From Stenotrophomonas sp. 364 (GTDB lineage: Bacteria; Pseudomonadota; Gammaproteobacteria; Xanthomonadales; Xanthomonadaceae), in assembly GCF_009832905.1 (NCBI RefSeq), contig NZ_CP047135.1:3884001-3948000 (forward strand): a stretch of 64,000 nt of DNA, written 5' to 3'. Numbering within the stretch: the first letter of the stretch is position 1; every line of letters begins with the position of its first letter. Made by a program: the position numbers and the translations under genes. Shown piece after piece: positions 24,041 to 33,958 of the stretch. The notes beneath the pieces are model-generated. The model was given only the letters and a program-made list of their open reading frames with translations, had not been told where the DNA came from and searched no databases.

Positions 24041-24065
24041 GGGGTTCCAACGATGGGAAGGTCAA
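24041..24065 (-). promoter_or_regulatory. CueR-like operator-promoter of copA
   Basis: On the minus strand TTGACC is followed by TTCCCATCGTTGGAACCCC, a 19-base spacer holding the dyad ACCTTCC/GGAACC. This spacing and dyad are typical of copA promoters activated by the MerR-family regulator CueR. The -10 region is weak, as expected for such promoters. Confidence 0.68.
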
Positions 24066-24113
24066 GACCGGGGCCTTGCACGGTGAAATGTCGGCGGGCA
24101 GGCGGATGCAGCA

Positions 24114-24137
24114 CGTTTCAAACAATCGATTGAAACG
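24114..24137. promoter_or_regulatory. Unassigned inverted repeat between copA and aroQ
   Basis: Arms CGTTTCAA and TTGAAACG are a perfect 8-base inverted repeat with an 8-base spacer; within it CAATCGATTG is a second perfect palindrome offset by two bases. The AT-rich, symmetric form suggests a TetR-type operator. It is about 75 bases before aroQ and 113 bases before copA; no cognate regulator is nearby. Confidence 0.45.
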
Positions 24138-24210
24138 CTCGTAACTTCGCCGAACTGGACACCATCAGCAGGTTCCGCCAGACTTCGCCCTTTCCCGCTT
24201 CGTGGCACCC

Positions 24211-24660
24211 ATGGCGAAACTGCTGGTCCTGCATGGCCCCAACCTCAACCTGCTCGGCACACGCGAGCCGGGGGTGTATGGGCATACCACGCTGGCGCAG
24301 ATCGACCAGGCCCTGCTGACCCAGGCGCAGGCCGCCGGGCACGCGGTGGAGAGCCTGCAGTCCAACGCCGAACACCTGCTGGTGGACCGCGTACAGGCCG
24401 CCCGTGACGACGGTACCGCCTTCATCCTGATCAACCCGGCCGCGTTCACCCACACCTCGGTGGCCCTGCGCGATGCGCTGGCCGCGGTGGACGTGCCCTT
24501 CATCGAAATCCACCTGTCCAACCCGCATGCGCGCGAGCCGTTCCGCCAGCACAGCTATTTCAGCGACAAGGCGGTGGGCGTGATCTGCGGCTTCGGTGCC
24601 GACAGCTACCGCTATGCGATGGATGCCGCCCTGACCCGCCTGCAGGGCGCGCGCGCCTGA
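24211..24660 (+). CDS. aroQ: Type II 3-dehydroquinate dehydratase
   Basis: This 149-residue enzyme of the shikimate pathway dehydrates 3-dehydroquinate to 3-dehydroshikimate. Type II signatures are complete: [20 protein letters not shown] with the catalytic Arg and Tyr, [20 protein letters not shown], and [22 protein letters not shown] with the catalytic His. The ATG at 24211 matches the family start; a GTG at 24202 would add three residues. The stop overlaps the next start (TGATG). It heads the conserved aroQ-accB-accC gene order. Confidence 0.96.
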   Translation: MAKLLVLHGPNLNLLGTREPGVYGHTTLAQIDQALLTQAQAAGHAVESLQSNAEHLLVDRVQAARDDGTAFILINPAAFTHTSVALRDALAAVDVPFIEIHLSNPHAREPFRQHSYFSDKAVGVICGFGADSYRYAMDAALTRLQGARA

Positions 24661-25082
24661 TGACGCTGCTGCGCGCCCTTGCCTGCGTGGCGTTGTCGGC
24701 CGGCCTGTGCGCCAGCGCCGCGGCGTTCGACCGACAGGACGAAGGCATCGACTGCGCCAAGCCGACCACCACGATGGAGAGCGACCTGTGCGCCTCGGAC
24801 GTGGCCGCCGCTGCCGATGTGGAACTCAATGCCGTGTATGCGCAGGCGCGCCAGCAGCTGCGCTCCCCGGCCGACGGTGGTGCCTGCAGCTGGTGCCGCA
24901 ACGCCGAGCAGCAGCTGGTGCTGGCGCAGCGTGCCTGGGTGCAACTGCGCGACCACGACTGCGACGCGGTCTACATGTTCAACTCCGACGGCACCGCGCG
25001 CAACGGTGCGCAGATGCGCTGCCTGACCACCCTCACGCGCGACCGCATCCGCCAGTTGCGCGATTTCTACGAATTGCTTTGA
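24660..25082 (+). CDS. LprI/DUF1311 family exported protein
   Basis: This 140-residue protein has a signal peptide ([24 protein letters not shown]). The mature part has the DUF1311 (LprI-type lysozyme-inhibitor-like) pattern: [17 protein letters not shown], the helix [40 protein letters not shown] and [18 protein letters not shown]. Paired cysteines should form disulfides in the periplasm. Its start overlaps the aroQ stop, so it is translated in coupling with aroQ, an odd placement between two biosynthetic genes. Lysozyme inhibition is known for only some members, so the activity is not assured. Confidence 0.87.
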   Translation: MTLLRALACVALSAGLCASAAAFDRQDEGIDCAKPTTTMESDLCASDVAAAADVELNAVYAQARQQLRSPADGGACSWCRNAEQQLVLAQRAWVQLRDHDCDAVYMFNSDGTARNGAQMRCLTTLTRDRIRQLRDFYELL

Positions 25083-25135
25083 CCCGAGCGCACCGCGCTT
25101 CCCACCACACTGACACCACGAGCCAAGAGGCCCCC

Positions 25136-25633
25136 ATGGATCTCCGCAAAATCAAGAAGCTGATCGACCTGCTGGAAGAGTCGAACCTCGCCGAAATCGA
25201 AATCAAGGAAGGCGAAGAGTCCGTGCGCCTGTCGCGCGCCCCGGTCTCCGGCTACGGCATGATGCAGGCCGCTCCGCAGATGATGATGGCGCCCGCGCCC
25301 GCGCCGGCGCAGGCCGCGGCGGCCCCGGCGATGCCGATGCAGTCGCCCACCGAAGCCTCCACCGGCGGCACCGCCAAGGCCGGCAATGCCCTGCCCGACG
25401 GCCACGTGCTGCGCGCACCGATGGTCGGCACCTTCTATGCGTCGTCCTCGCCGGACAAGCCGGCCTTCGTATCGGTGGGCCAGGCCGTGAAGGCGGGCGA
25501 AACGCTGGCGATCATCGAAGCGATGAAGATGTTCAACCCGATCGAAGCCGATGTTTCCGGCACCATCGTCGCCATCCTGGGCGAAAACGGCCAGCCGGTC
25601 GAATTCGACCAGCCGCTGTTCGTGATCGGCTAA
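25136..25633 (+). CDS. accB: Biotin carboxyl carrier protein of acetyl-CoA carboxylase
   Basis: This 165-residue BCCP subunit carries the biotin that moves carboxyl groups in the first step of fatty acid synthesis. The N-terminal [21 protein letters not shown] dimerisation helix is typical. A flexible Ala/Pro/Met-rich linker (about 40-85) is followed by the biotinyl domain with [19 protein letters not shown] and the biotinylated Lys131 in [10 protein letters not shown]. The gene is ten bases upstream of accC and the two form the usual operon. Confidence 0.97.
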   Translation: MDLRKIKKLIDLLEESNLAEIEIKEGEESVRLSRAPVSGYGMMQAAPQMMMAPAPAPAQAAAAPAMPMQSPTEASTGGTAKAGNALPDGHVLRAPMVGTFYASSSPDKPAFVSVGQAVKAGETLAIIEAMKMFNPIEADVSGTIVAILGENGQPVEFDQPLFVIG

Positions 25634-25643
25634 GGACTCGTCC

Positions 25644-27011
25644 ATGCTCGACAAAGTCGTTATTGCCAACCGAGGGGAAATCGCGCTGCGCATCCTGCGC
25701 GCGTGCCACACCCTGGGCATCCGCACGGTGGCCGTGCATTCCACGGTCGACCGCAACCTCAAGCACGTGGCCATGGCCGACGAGTCGGTCTGCATTGGTC
25801 CGGCACCGTCGTCTGAGAGCTACCTCAACATCCCGGCGCTGATTGCCGCGGCGGAAGTCACCGACGCCCAGGCCATCCACCCGGGCTACGGCTTCCTGTC
25901 GGAGAACGCCGACTTCGCCGAGCGCGTGGAAGAGTCCGGTTTCATCTTCATCGGTCCCAAGGCCGACACCATCCGCCTGATGGGCGACAAGGTGGAAGCG
26001 ATCCGCGCGATGAAGGCCGCCGGCGTGCCGTGCGTGCCCGGCTCGGGCGGCCCGCTCACCGACGACATCGTGGCCAACACCAAGATTGCCCGTGAGATCG
26101 GTTACCCGGTCATCATCAAGGCATCCGGTGGCGGCGGCGGTCGCGGCATGCGCGTGGTGCATGCCGAGGCGTCGTTGAAGGCAGCCATCGAAACCACCAA
26201 GTCCGAAGCGAAGGCAGCCTTCAGCAACGACCAGGTGTACATGGAGAAGTTCCTGGAGAATCCGCGCCATGTGGAGATCCAGGTGCTGGCCGACGGCCAG
26301 GGCAACGCCATCCACCTGGGTGAGCGCGACTGCTCGATGCAACGCCGCCACCAGAAGGTGGTGGAAGAAGCACCTGCACCGGGCATCACCGACGAAATGC
26401 GCGAGCAGATCGGCAAGGTATGCGTGGAAGCCTGCATCCGCATCGGCTACCGCGGCGCGGGTACCTTCGAGTTCCTGTTTGAAGACGGCCGGTTCTACTT
26501 CATCGAAATGAACACCCGTGTGCAGGTGGAACATCCGGTGACGGAGATGGTGACCGGCATCGACCTGGTCTGCGAACAGCTGCGCATCGCCGCCGGCCAG
26601 AAGCTGACCATCAAGCAGAGCGACGTGGTGCTGACCGGCCACGCGATCGAATGCCGCATCAATGCCGAAGACGCGGAAACCTTCGTACCGAGTCCGGGCC
26701 AGATCACCGCCTTCCATCCGCCGGGTGGCCCCGGTGTGCGCGTGGATACCCACATCTACAGTGGATACCGCGTGCCGCCGAACTACGACTCGATGATCGG
26801 CAAGCTGATCGTGCACGGCCCGGACCGCGAAACCGCGATCGCGCGCATGCGCGTGGCGCTGAGCGAGATGGTGGTCGATGGCATCAAGACCAACGTGGCG
26901 CTGCAGCAGCGGATCATGCGTGACAAGGGCTTCCAGGCCGGTGGGCAGAACATCCACTACCTGGAAAAGCGCCTGGCCGAACGCAAGAACAAGTCGATTG
27001 CGTTGACCTGA
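25644..27011 (+). CDS. accC: Biotin carboxylase subunit of acetyl-CoA carboxylase
   Basis: This 455-residue ATP-grasp enzyme carboxylates biotin on AccB using ATP and bicarbonate. The N-terminal block [21 protein letters not shown], the glycine-rich ATP loop [17 protein letters not shown], the active-site [18 protein letters not shown] and the C-terminal [12 protein letters not shown] are all present. The length fits the family. A strong rho-independent terminator follows the stop by 25 bases and closes the aroQ-lprI-accB-accC unit. Confidence 0.98.
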   Translation: MLDKVVIANRGEIALRILRACHTLGIRTVAVHSTVDRNLKHVAMADESVCIGPAPSSESYLNIPALIAAAEVTDAQAIHPGYGFLSENADFAERVEESGFIFIGPKADTIRLMGDKVEAIRAMKAAGVPCVPGSGGPLTDDIVANTKIAREIGYPVIIKASGGGGGRGMRVVHAEASLKAAIETTKSEAKAAFSNDQVYMEKFLENPRHVEIQVLADGQGNAIHLGERDCSMQRRHQKVVEEAPAPGITDEMREQIGKVCVEACIRIGYRGAGTFEFLFEDGRFYFIEMNTRVQVEHPVTEMVTGIDLVCEQLRIAAGQKLTIKQSDVVLTGHAIECRINAEDAETFVPSPGQITAFHPPGGPGVRVDTHIYSGYRVPPNYDSMIGKLIVHGPDRETAIARMRVALSEMVVDGIKTNVALQQRIMRDKGFQAGGQNIHYLEKRLAERKNKSIALT

Positions 27012-27035
27012 TCGCGCGGTAGTGCGTTACAGCAG

Positions 27036-27064
27036 AAAGGCGGGGCATATGCCCCGCCTTTTTG
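27036..27064 (+). terminator. Rho-independent terminator after accC
   Basis: An 11-base-pair GC-rich hairpin (AAAGGCGGGGC, loop ATAT, GCCCCGCCTTT) is followed by a T tract (TTTGTTT). It ends the accBC transcript. Confidence 0.9.
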
Positions 27065-27105
27065 TTTGCCCGGCATGTGGTTTGCGTGGGGCGGTACGCC
27101 TTGCC

Positions 27106-27177
27106 TCAACGCAGCAGCGCGATGAGCAGCAGGATCGGGATCGGAATGCCCAGGAACCACAGCAGCAGGTATCTCAT
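27106..27177 (-). CDS. 23-residue single-pass membrane peptide
   Basis: This is a tiny gene: the peptide starts MRYLLLWFLGIPIPILLL and ends ALLR, which is a single hydrophobic helix with a double Ile-Pro. A near-consensus ribosome binding site (AGGAGGA) is seven bases from the ATG, strong support for translation. It lies 27 bases downstream of a multi-pass membrane protein gene on the same strand, so the two are probably cotranscribed. Similar tiny membrane peptides follow membrane-protein genes in other proteobacteria; no function is known to me. Confidence 0.65.
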   Translation of the reverse strand: MRYLLLWFLGIPIPILLLIALLR

Positions 27178-27204
27178 GGTGAATCCTCCTCGTTGAGCGG
27201 TGGG

Positions 27205-28269
27205 TTACAGGTCGCGGCGGCGGCCGCCCCAGGTGGCGAACAGGCTGGCGCTGAAGGCACCGATGAGCAGCGTGATGAACAGCCACAGCGCCGCGTAGGC
27301 GGTCGCCTTGCGGGCATCGTCAGCCGCCTGCTTGGCGTCGTTCTTGGCCTTCTCCAGCGAGGCGCGCAGGCGGGTCTGCATGTCGGTCACGCGGGCCTGT
27401 GCCTCGGCCTGGCTCATGCCGGTCTGGTTGGCCACCAGTTGCGCCAGGTACTGGGTATCGGCCGGATCCATGGCATCGCCCTTCAGGCTGTTGACCACGA
27501 TGCGGTTGACCTCGCCACGGATGTCACCCCGACCCGGACCCGGACCCGGGCCGCGTTCGGCACCCGGCATCGGGCGCGGCGGCGGCACAGCGGTACCAGC
27601 CTGCGGCGACGGCATCGGCGGTGCAGCACCGGCAACCGGTGCCGGCGGTGGGCCCATCGGTGCAGCCGGTGCGGCCGGTGCATTCGGATTGGCGCGGAAC
27701 AGGCCATCCACCCAGTACTGCAGGTCGCCGTTGTCACCGCCCATGGCAGCCGGACCGGCAGCGGCGGCCACGCCACCGGCGGTGGTAGCAGCCGCCCCTG
27801 CGGTGGCACCGGCCACCTTGGCACCGGCGCCCAGCACGCCACCGATCGCGGTGGTGAGCAGACCGGCGGTCAGCAGGGTGGCCACCGACCACGACAGGAA
27901 GCCGTGCGCGGTATCGCGGAAGTAGGTTTCATCACCGTGCAGGTTGCTCCACTTGTTGCGTAACCGGCCCGCGAGATAGCCGCCGAGACCGGAGGCGGCA
28001 ATGGCAGTGAAGGTCAGCCAGGCAATGCTGGACCAACCGAACGCCTCGGCCGACACACCTTCATAGGCCCACGGCGATACCGATGACAGCCCCAGGCCGA
28101 CGCCCAGGATCAACAGCACCAGCGACAGCGCGGCGGCCGCAGCGGCGCCGGCAAAGATCGCCCCCCAGGACGTGGCGCTGTCGTGCGGCACAACGGGGGG
28201 TGGGGTGACCACTGCAACCGTCGCGGTGGCGTGTGGTTCGGATGCGGCGTAATCGCCTCGGGTATTCAT
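27205..28269 (-). CDS. Multi-pass membrane protein of unknown function
   Basis: This 354-residue protein has a disordered N-terminus, then a Gly/Ala-rich pair of membrane segments (SWGAIFAGAAAAAALSLVLL and IAWLTFTAIAASGLGGYLAGRL), a third hydrophobic stretch FLSWSVATLLTAGLLTTAIGG, a long Ala/Pro/Gly-rich region (about 160-255), a helical region with EAQARVTDMQTRLRASLEKAKNDAKQAADDARK, and a last membrane helix AYAALWLFITLLIGAFSASLFA. It resembles uncharacterised membrane proteins common in rhizobia and xanthomonads. A 23-residue membrane peptide follows. The role is unknown. Confidence 0.82.
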   Translation of the reverse strand: MNTRGDYAASEPHATATVAVVTPPPVVPHDSATSWGAIFAGAAAAAALSLVLLILGVGLGLSSVSPWAYEGVSAEAFGWSSIAWLTFTAIAASGLGGYLAGRLRNKWSNLHGDETYFRDTAHGFLSWSVATLLTAGLLTTAIGGVLGAGAKVAGATAGAAATTAGGVAAAAGPAAMGGDNGDLQYWVDGLFRANPNAPAAPAAPMGPPPAPVAGAAPPMPSPQAGTAVPPPRPMPGAERGPGPGPGRGDIRGEVNRIVVNSLKGDAMDPADTQYLAQLVANQTGMSQAEAQARVTDMQTRLRASLEKAKNDAKQAADDARKATAYAALWLFITLLIGAFSASLFATWGGRRRDL

Positions 28270-28426
28270 TCGACAGGGTCTCCGGCACGTGCGCTGCGGA
28301 TGCAGCCAACACCCGCAGGCTGCGCGTCACACCGTGAACTGCCCGAGATCCGTAAGCGAAGGCGGCGTGGACAGCATCACAACGCGCCAGTCACATCGGT
28401 CGTATGCGTGCGACGCCCCGCGACCG

Positions 28427-29164
28427 TCATGCGCTGCCGCAGACATCCTGCATGAAGGCAGCAACCGCCTCCGCCGCCGCTTCCGGACGGGCCTGCAGCA
28501 TCAGATGGGGACCGTCCATCCACCGGGTGGCCTGCGCGGGCAGCAGCGCCGACAGGTGACGCTGGCAGCGCCCGGGCAACAAGCGATCCTGTGCCGCATG
28601 CAGGCATAGCGCGGGCAGCTTCACCGCGTCTGCGCTTACGGCGACATCGACGCCGAGCGCGGCAATCGCGCGGCCGCGCAGCACATCGGCGTCGACACTG
28701 GCGAGGGCATCTTGCAGCGCATCGCGCAAGGCGAGCGTGCTCCAGCGGCCAAGCAGCAACCACGACAACGCGGGCATCGGCAGCGCACGCACCGGTGCCC
28801 AGTACAACAGCGACTGCAGGCGACGCCATGCCGGCCAGGGCGAACGCGCGAACGTGGTGGAGAGGATCACACCCCGCAGACCGGGCGGCGGTGAAGCGGC
28901 GATGGACAACGCCAGCGGCCCCGAGAACGATTCGCCCAACAGCAGGTAGTCGCCCTCGGTGGGCAACGCCTGCTGCACGAAGCGGGCGAGCGCGGCGTAG
29001 TCCAGCCTGCGATCGACCGGGTAGGCGATCACCGTGACCCCCACCCCAAGCCGCCGCATCGCGGCGGAGAACGCGGCATGCTGGCGGCCGGTCGCATCCA
29101 GGCCCGGCAGCAGCACCAGCCGCAGCGGGCGCGTGGCCAGCACGCCCCCTTCGGCATGCGGCAT
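28427..29164 (-). CDS. Alpha/beta hydrolase
   Basis: This 245-residue protein is a short alpha/beta hydrolase. The N-terminal strand RLVLLPGLDATGRQHAAFSAA supplies the oxyanion region, the nucleophile elbow is LLLGESFSGPLALSIAA (Gly-Glu-Ser-Phe-Ser), and the later PALCLHAAQDRLLPG and DGPHLMLQARPE supply the Asp and His of the triad. The start at 29164 overlaps the stop of the upstream gene (TGATG), so it is coupled to it; a longer upstream frame is not protein-like. Substrate unknown. It is the last gene of a leftward three-gene unit. Confidence 0.86.
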   Translation of the reverse strand: MPHAEGGVLATRPLRLVLLPGLDATGRQHAAFSAAMRRLGVGVTVIAYPVDRRLDYAALARFVQQALPTEGDYLLLGESFSGPLALSIAASPPPGLRGVILSTTFARSPWPAWRRLQSLLYWAPVRALPMPALSWLLLGRWSTLALRDALQDALASVDADVLRGRAIAALGVDVAVSADAVKLPALCLHAAQDRLLPGRCQRHLSALLPAQATRWMDGPHLMLQARPEAAAEAVAAFMQDVCGSA

Positions 29165-29535
29165 CAACGCGGCGCGTTGGCTGCGGTCACCTGGGTGTTC
29201 TTCAGCGGTGCCACGCCCAGCGACGAGGTCGGGTCGACGATCACCATGGTTTCGGTGGAACCATCGGGCCACACCACCTGGAAGGTGCTGCCGGCCGGCA
29301 ACGACGAGAACGGCATGCCGCTCTGCGCGCGGTAGACCGCGGCCACCTGGCTGGCGCCGGCGCGGCGCGTGTCTTCCGGTGCCTTGACCGAGGTCAGCTG
29401 CACCTTGGACAGGCTGCGGTATCGATCTTCATACGTATCGATCATCACCAGGCCCACGGCGCCGGCCGAATAGGCCACGAACAACACCACCCAGAACCAG
29501 AACTTGGCACCGTGCAGGAATCGACGGTAATTCAT
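29164..29535 (-). CDS. Hypothetical membrane-anchored protein, 123 aa
   Basis: This protein has one N-terminal membrane helix (FWFWVVLFVAYSAGAVGLVMI) after a short basic tail, so most of it faces the periplasm. The outer part includes YRSLSKVQLTSVKAPEDTRR and a small beta-rich end, STFQVVWPDGSTETMVIVDP. I do not recognise a family. It overlaps the upstream gene by four bases (ATGA) and the downstream hydrolase by one, forming a tightly coupled trio. Confidence 0.78.
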   Translation of the reverse strand: MNYRRFLHGAKFWFWVVLFVAYSAGAVGLVMIDTYEDRYRSLSKVQLTSVKAPEDTRRAGASQVAAVYRAQSGMPFSSLPAGSTFQVVWPDGSTETMVIVDPTSSLGVAPLKNTQVTAANAPR

Positions 29536-30491
29536 CGCCCTTTCCTCTTCTTGATCAGTTCTTCAACCAACGTCTTCATTTTCCCCGCACCTTGCCGCGA
29601 AACCGCGGCGTCATAGACGAAGGTGGCAAAATCCTGCCCACCGTCCTGCGAACAGATCCCACCGTTCGCGCAGAAATTGTTCATCAACACACTGTCCGGG
29701 CCGCACGCCATGCCCAGCTCGCAGGCTCCCAGGCGCCAGGCCAGTTCGCTGTACTGGTCCCCGGCCACCAGGCCGTTGAGCGCGCTGTCGCCACTGGCGC
29801 GCTGGCCCATGGCCGGTGCCAGCGCCATGAAGGCTTCCGGATCGCGCGACTCTCTCACCCGCTCGACCAGCCCGCGGCGGTAGTCGGGGCTGTTCTGCAG
29901 CGGCTGGCCGTCGGCAAACAGCGCGGCCTCGGCGGCCAGGTTGCCGGCCGTGGCCGCCTGGACGCGCTGGGTCAGGATCAACTGCCGGCCCAGGCCGTCG
30001 CTGGCCACGAAGCCGCCGCAGCGCCGCGCAACCCGTTCGCGGGCCTGCACCATGGCCGGCGAGGCCGTCATGCCCAGCCCGGTCAGCAGCGCGTTGTCCA
30101 GCTGGTAACCGCCCGGGTCCATGGCGTAGATGGCGCAGTAGTCGTATACGCGACTGATCATCCACGACGCTTCGGCATTGCCGTTGGCCGCCTGCAGCTG
30201 CAGGCGCTGGGCATAGGCGAACAGGTCGGTGTCGCCTTCGATATCGGCGCGGATGTCCAGCGGCAACCCGGACGCGATGGCGTTGCCGCGCTCGTTGGCC
30301 AACAGCTGGCGAGCCAGCTGCTGCGCCTGCATGGGCGCGGCAGCCACCAGTGCCACCGGCGTTTCGCCCACGCTGTCAGGCATGTCGTCGGCGTGCCGCA
30401 CGTGGCCGCCCGCGCGATAGCCCACCACCCCCAGCAACGCCAGGGCCGGTACGACCAGCAACCAGGTTTTGAGGGTGGGCACGAGCGCCAT
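29532..30491 (-). CDS. Hypothetical exported or membrane-anchored protein, 319 aa
   Basis: This protein starts with a hydrophobic segment (WLLVVPALALLGVVGYRAGG) that anchors or exports it. The rest is helical with a repeat-like rhythm (YAQRLQLQAANGNAEASWMISRVYDY; VQAATAGNLAAEAALFADGQ) recalling Sel1/TPR-type helices, and it has several cysteines near the end (LGACELGMACGPDS, NNFCANGGICSQDGG). No family is recognised. It is the first of three overlapping leftward genes; the unit may act at the cell envelope. Confidence 0.78.
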   Translation of the reverse strand: MALVPTLKTWLLVVPALALLGVVGYRAGGHVRHADDMPDSVGETPVALVAAAPMQAQQLARQLLANERGNAIASGLPLDIRADIEGDTDLFAYAQRLQLQAANGNAEASWMISRVYDYCAIYAMDPGGYQLDNALLTGLGMTASPAMVQARERVARRCGGFVASDGLGRQLILTQRVQAATAGNLAAEAALFADGQPLQNSPDYRRGLVERVRESRDPEAFMALAPAMGQRASGDSALNGLVAGDQYSELAWRLGACELGMACGPDSVLMNNFCANGGICSQDGGQDFATFVYDAAVSRQGAGKMKTLVEELIKKRKGR

Positions 30492-30674
30492 GCGCAGGAC
30501 CGGAGGTGCCCATGCGGGCAGCGGAAGGCCCAGTTTAGCAAGCCCTCCGGGAGCTGTCTGAACCGCATTCCGGTCGCATTCTCATGACCCAGAGAGACGA
30601 CGGGACGCGGCGTGGCAGGCAGCAACCACCCACAATGGTCTAGCATTCACGGTTTTCCGCAGGTAACTCTTCCC

Positions 30675-31595
30675 ATGCCGTTCCTGGAACTCACCCTCCG
30701 CTGCAGCGAATCCACCCAGCCCCGCTACGAAAATGCGCTGGACGATGTCGGCGCGCTGGCGGTGACCCTGCTCGACGCCGATGCCGATACCAGCAACGAG
30801 CGCGCCATCCTGGAACCGGGCGTGGGCGAGACCCCGCTGTGGAACGATCTGGTCCTCACCGCGCTGTTCGCGGCCGACACCAATGCGCTGGCGTTGCTGG
30901 CCGCGCTGGAGGCGTTCGACCCCGGCCTGGACTGGTCCGATGCCAGCTTCCGTGCGGTGGCCGACGAAGACTGGGAACGCGCGTGGCTGGACCAGTTCCA
31001 GCCGATGGCCTTCGGCGAGCGCACCTGGATCGTGCCGTGGAACCATGATCTGCCCGAGGCGGCGCAGGCCGACGATGCCGCCGTGATCCGCCTCGACCCG
31101 GGCCTGGCGTTCGGCTCGGGCACCCACCCCACCACCGCGCTGTGCCTGCGCTGGCTGGACGGCCTGGCCGCCGAGGGCGCGCTGGCGGGCCAGACCGTGC
31201 TCGATTTCGGCTGCGGTTCGGGCATCCTGGCGCTGGCCGCCTTGAAGCTGGGCGCGGCCCGTGCCGTGGGCGTGGACAATGATCCGCAGGCGGTGATCGC
31301 CACCGGCGACAACGCCGAGCGCAACGGCCTGCAGGATCGCCTGGCGGTCTACCTGCCGCAGGACGAACCGCCGGCCGCCTACCCGGTGGTCGTGGCCAAC
31401 ATCCTGGCCTCGGCCCTGGATGCACTGGCCGACGTGCTGGCCGCACGCGTGGCCCCCGGCGGGCGCATCGCGCTGTCGGGCATCCTGCATGGCCAGGAAG
31501 ACGACCTGCTGGTGCGCTATGCGCCGTGGTTCGAGCAGCTGGAAACCGCCCAGGACGAAGACTGGATGCGCATCACCGGCGTGCGCCGCGCCTGA
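30675..31595 (+). CDS. prmA: Ribosomal protein L11 methyltransferase
   Basis: This 306-residue SAM-dependent enzyme trimethylates ribosomal protein L11 at several amino groups. The N-terminal L11-recognition domain starts [20 protein letters not shown]. The catalytic domain has [21 protein letters not shown], the SAM loop [21 protein letters not shown] (about residues 174-194), and [14 protein letters not shown]. The ATG at 30675 gives the family N-terminus; the earlier in-frame start adds 21 unlikely residues. It heads prmA-DUF3426-fis, a conserved xanthomonad order. Confidence 0.96.
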   Translation: MPFLELTLRCSESTQPRYENALDDVGALAVTLLDADADTSNERAILEPGVGETPLWNDLVLTALFAADTNALALLAALEAFDPGLDWSDASFRAVADEDWERAWLDQFQPMAFGERTWIVPWNHDLPEAAQADDAAVIRLDPGLAFGSGTHPTTALCLRWLDGLAAEGALAGQTVLDFGCGSGILALAALKLGAARAVGVDNDPQAVIATGDNAERNGLQDRLAVYLPQDEPPAAYPVVVANILASALDALADVLAARVAPGGRIALSGILHGQEDDLLVRYAPWFEQLETAQDEDWMRITGVRRA

Positions 31596-31615
31596 GTCGT
31601 CGTGAACGTGCTTGA

Positions 31616-32915
<1,300 letters not shown>

Positions 32916-32921
32916 TGCCGT

Positions 32922-32946
32922 GCATCGACCCACGGTCGATGCCTAC
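32922..32946 (-). repeat. GTAG-headed palindromic repeat after fis
   Basis: Read on the minus strand it starts GTAG and forms GCATCGACC-GTG-GGTCGATGC, a perfect 9-base-pair hairpin. It lies between the convergent fis and ynbB-like genes and has the form of the Stenotrophomonas GTAG (SMAG) repeats. It may act as a bidirectional terminator or RNA stabiliser. Confidence 0.8.
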
Positions 32947-32971
32947 CGGTTCGGGCAAACGGCGCTGGCCG

Positions 32972-33958
32972 TCACGCGCTCCAGAAGTACCGCACTAGGT
33001 GGAAGAACACCGGCGCGGCGAAGCACACCGAATCCAACCGGTCGAGCATGCCGCCGTGGCCCTCGATCATGTGGCCCCAGTCCTTGATGCCGCGATCGCG
33101 CTTGATCGCCGACATCACCAGGCCACCCCAGAAGCCCATCAGGTTGACCGCCAGCGACATGCCGAACGCCTGCCACGGCGTGAACGGGGTCAGCCACCAC
33201 AGGGCCGCACCCAGCGCACTGGCCGACAACACGCCGCCGATGAAGCCCTCCACGGTCTTGGACGGCGACAGCTTCGGCGCGATCAAACGCTTGCCGATCA
33301 ACTTGCCCCAGATGTACTGCAGTACGTCCGAGGACTGCACCACGATCACCAGGAACGCGAACAGCAGCAGGTTGCGTGCCGGCTCCACCCCGGCCAGCCT
33401 GAGGTTCAGCAGCGCCGGTACGTGTGAAATGCAGAACACGCAGATCATCAACCCCCACTGCACCTTGGACGTCCGCTCCAGGTAATCGGTGGTGTCGCCG
33501 CCGATGGTGGCGAGGATCGGCAGGAACAGGAACGCGTAGACCGGAATCAGCAGCGTGTACATGCCGTACCAGTCGGTCCACACCAGCCAGTACTGCCACG
33601 GCAACACCACGTAGAACGCGGCCAGCAACGCGTAGTAATCGCCAGCGCGGGTGGGCGTGAGCGTGATGAACTCGCGCAGCGCGAACAGCGACACCAGCGC
33701 GAACAGCAGCACCACGCCGGTGCGCCCGAAGAAGAACGCCAGCGCAACCACCGCGGCCATCACCCACCACGCGCGGATCCGCGAGACCAGGTTGGCCAGC
33801 ACGCTGCTGGGCGCATGCCGCGCGCGCCAGCGCAGGGTTTCGGCGATCACCGTGGCCACCACCAGCACCCCGGCGATGCCGGCAAACAGCAGGCGCGTCT
33901 GCGCGTGCGTGGACAACTGCGCCACGTCGGTGGCCAGCGTCGACAGCCAGGCGGTCAT
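32972..33958 (-). CDS. ynbB: CDP-diacylglycerol synthase-like (CdsA family), YnbB type
   Basis: This 328-residue multi-pass inner-membrane protein belongs to the phosphatidate cytidylyltransferase family, which makes CDP-diacylglycerol from phosphatidic acid and CTP. The signature is clear at the C-terminus: APKLSPSKTVEGFIGG, then IKRDRGIKDWGHMIEGHGGMLDRLDS, which carries the catalytic acidic residues. Because a housekeeping cdsA is expected elsewhere, this looks like the accessory YnbB-type paralogue. Its ATG overlaps the stop of the acyltransferase gene by four bases. It is the last gene of the leftward lipid cluster. Confidence 0.9.
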   Translation of the reverse strand: MTAWLSTLATDVAQLSTHAQTRLLFAGIAGVLVVATVIAETLRWRARHAPSSVLANLVSRIRAWWVMAAVVALAFFFGRTGVVLLFALVSLFALREFITLTPTRAGDYYALLAAFYVVLPWQYWLVWTDWYGMYTLLIPVYAFLFLPILATIGGDTTDYLERTSKVQWGLMICVFCISHVPALLNLRLAGVEPARNLLLFAFLVIVVQSSDVLQYIWGKLIGKRLIAPKLSPSKTVEGFIGGVLSASALGAALWWLTPFTPWQAFGMSLAVNLMGFWGGLVMSAIKRDRGIKDWGHMIEGHGGMLDRLDSVCFAAPVFFHLVRYFWSA

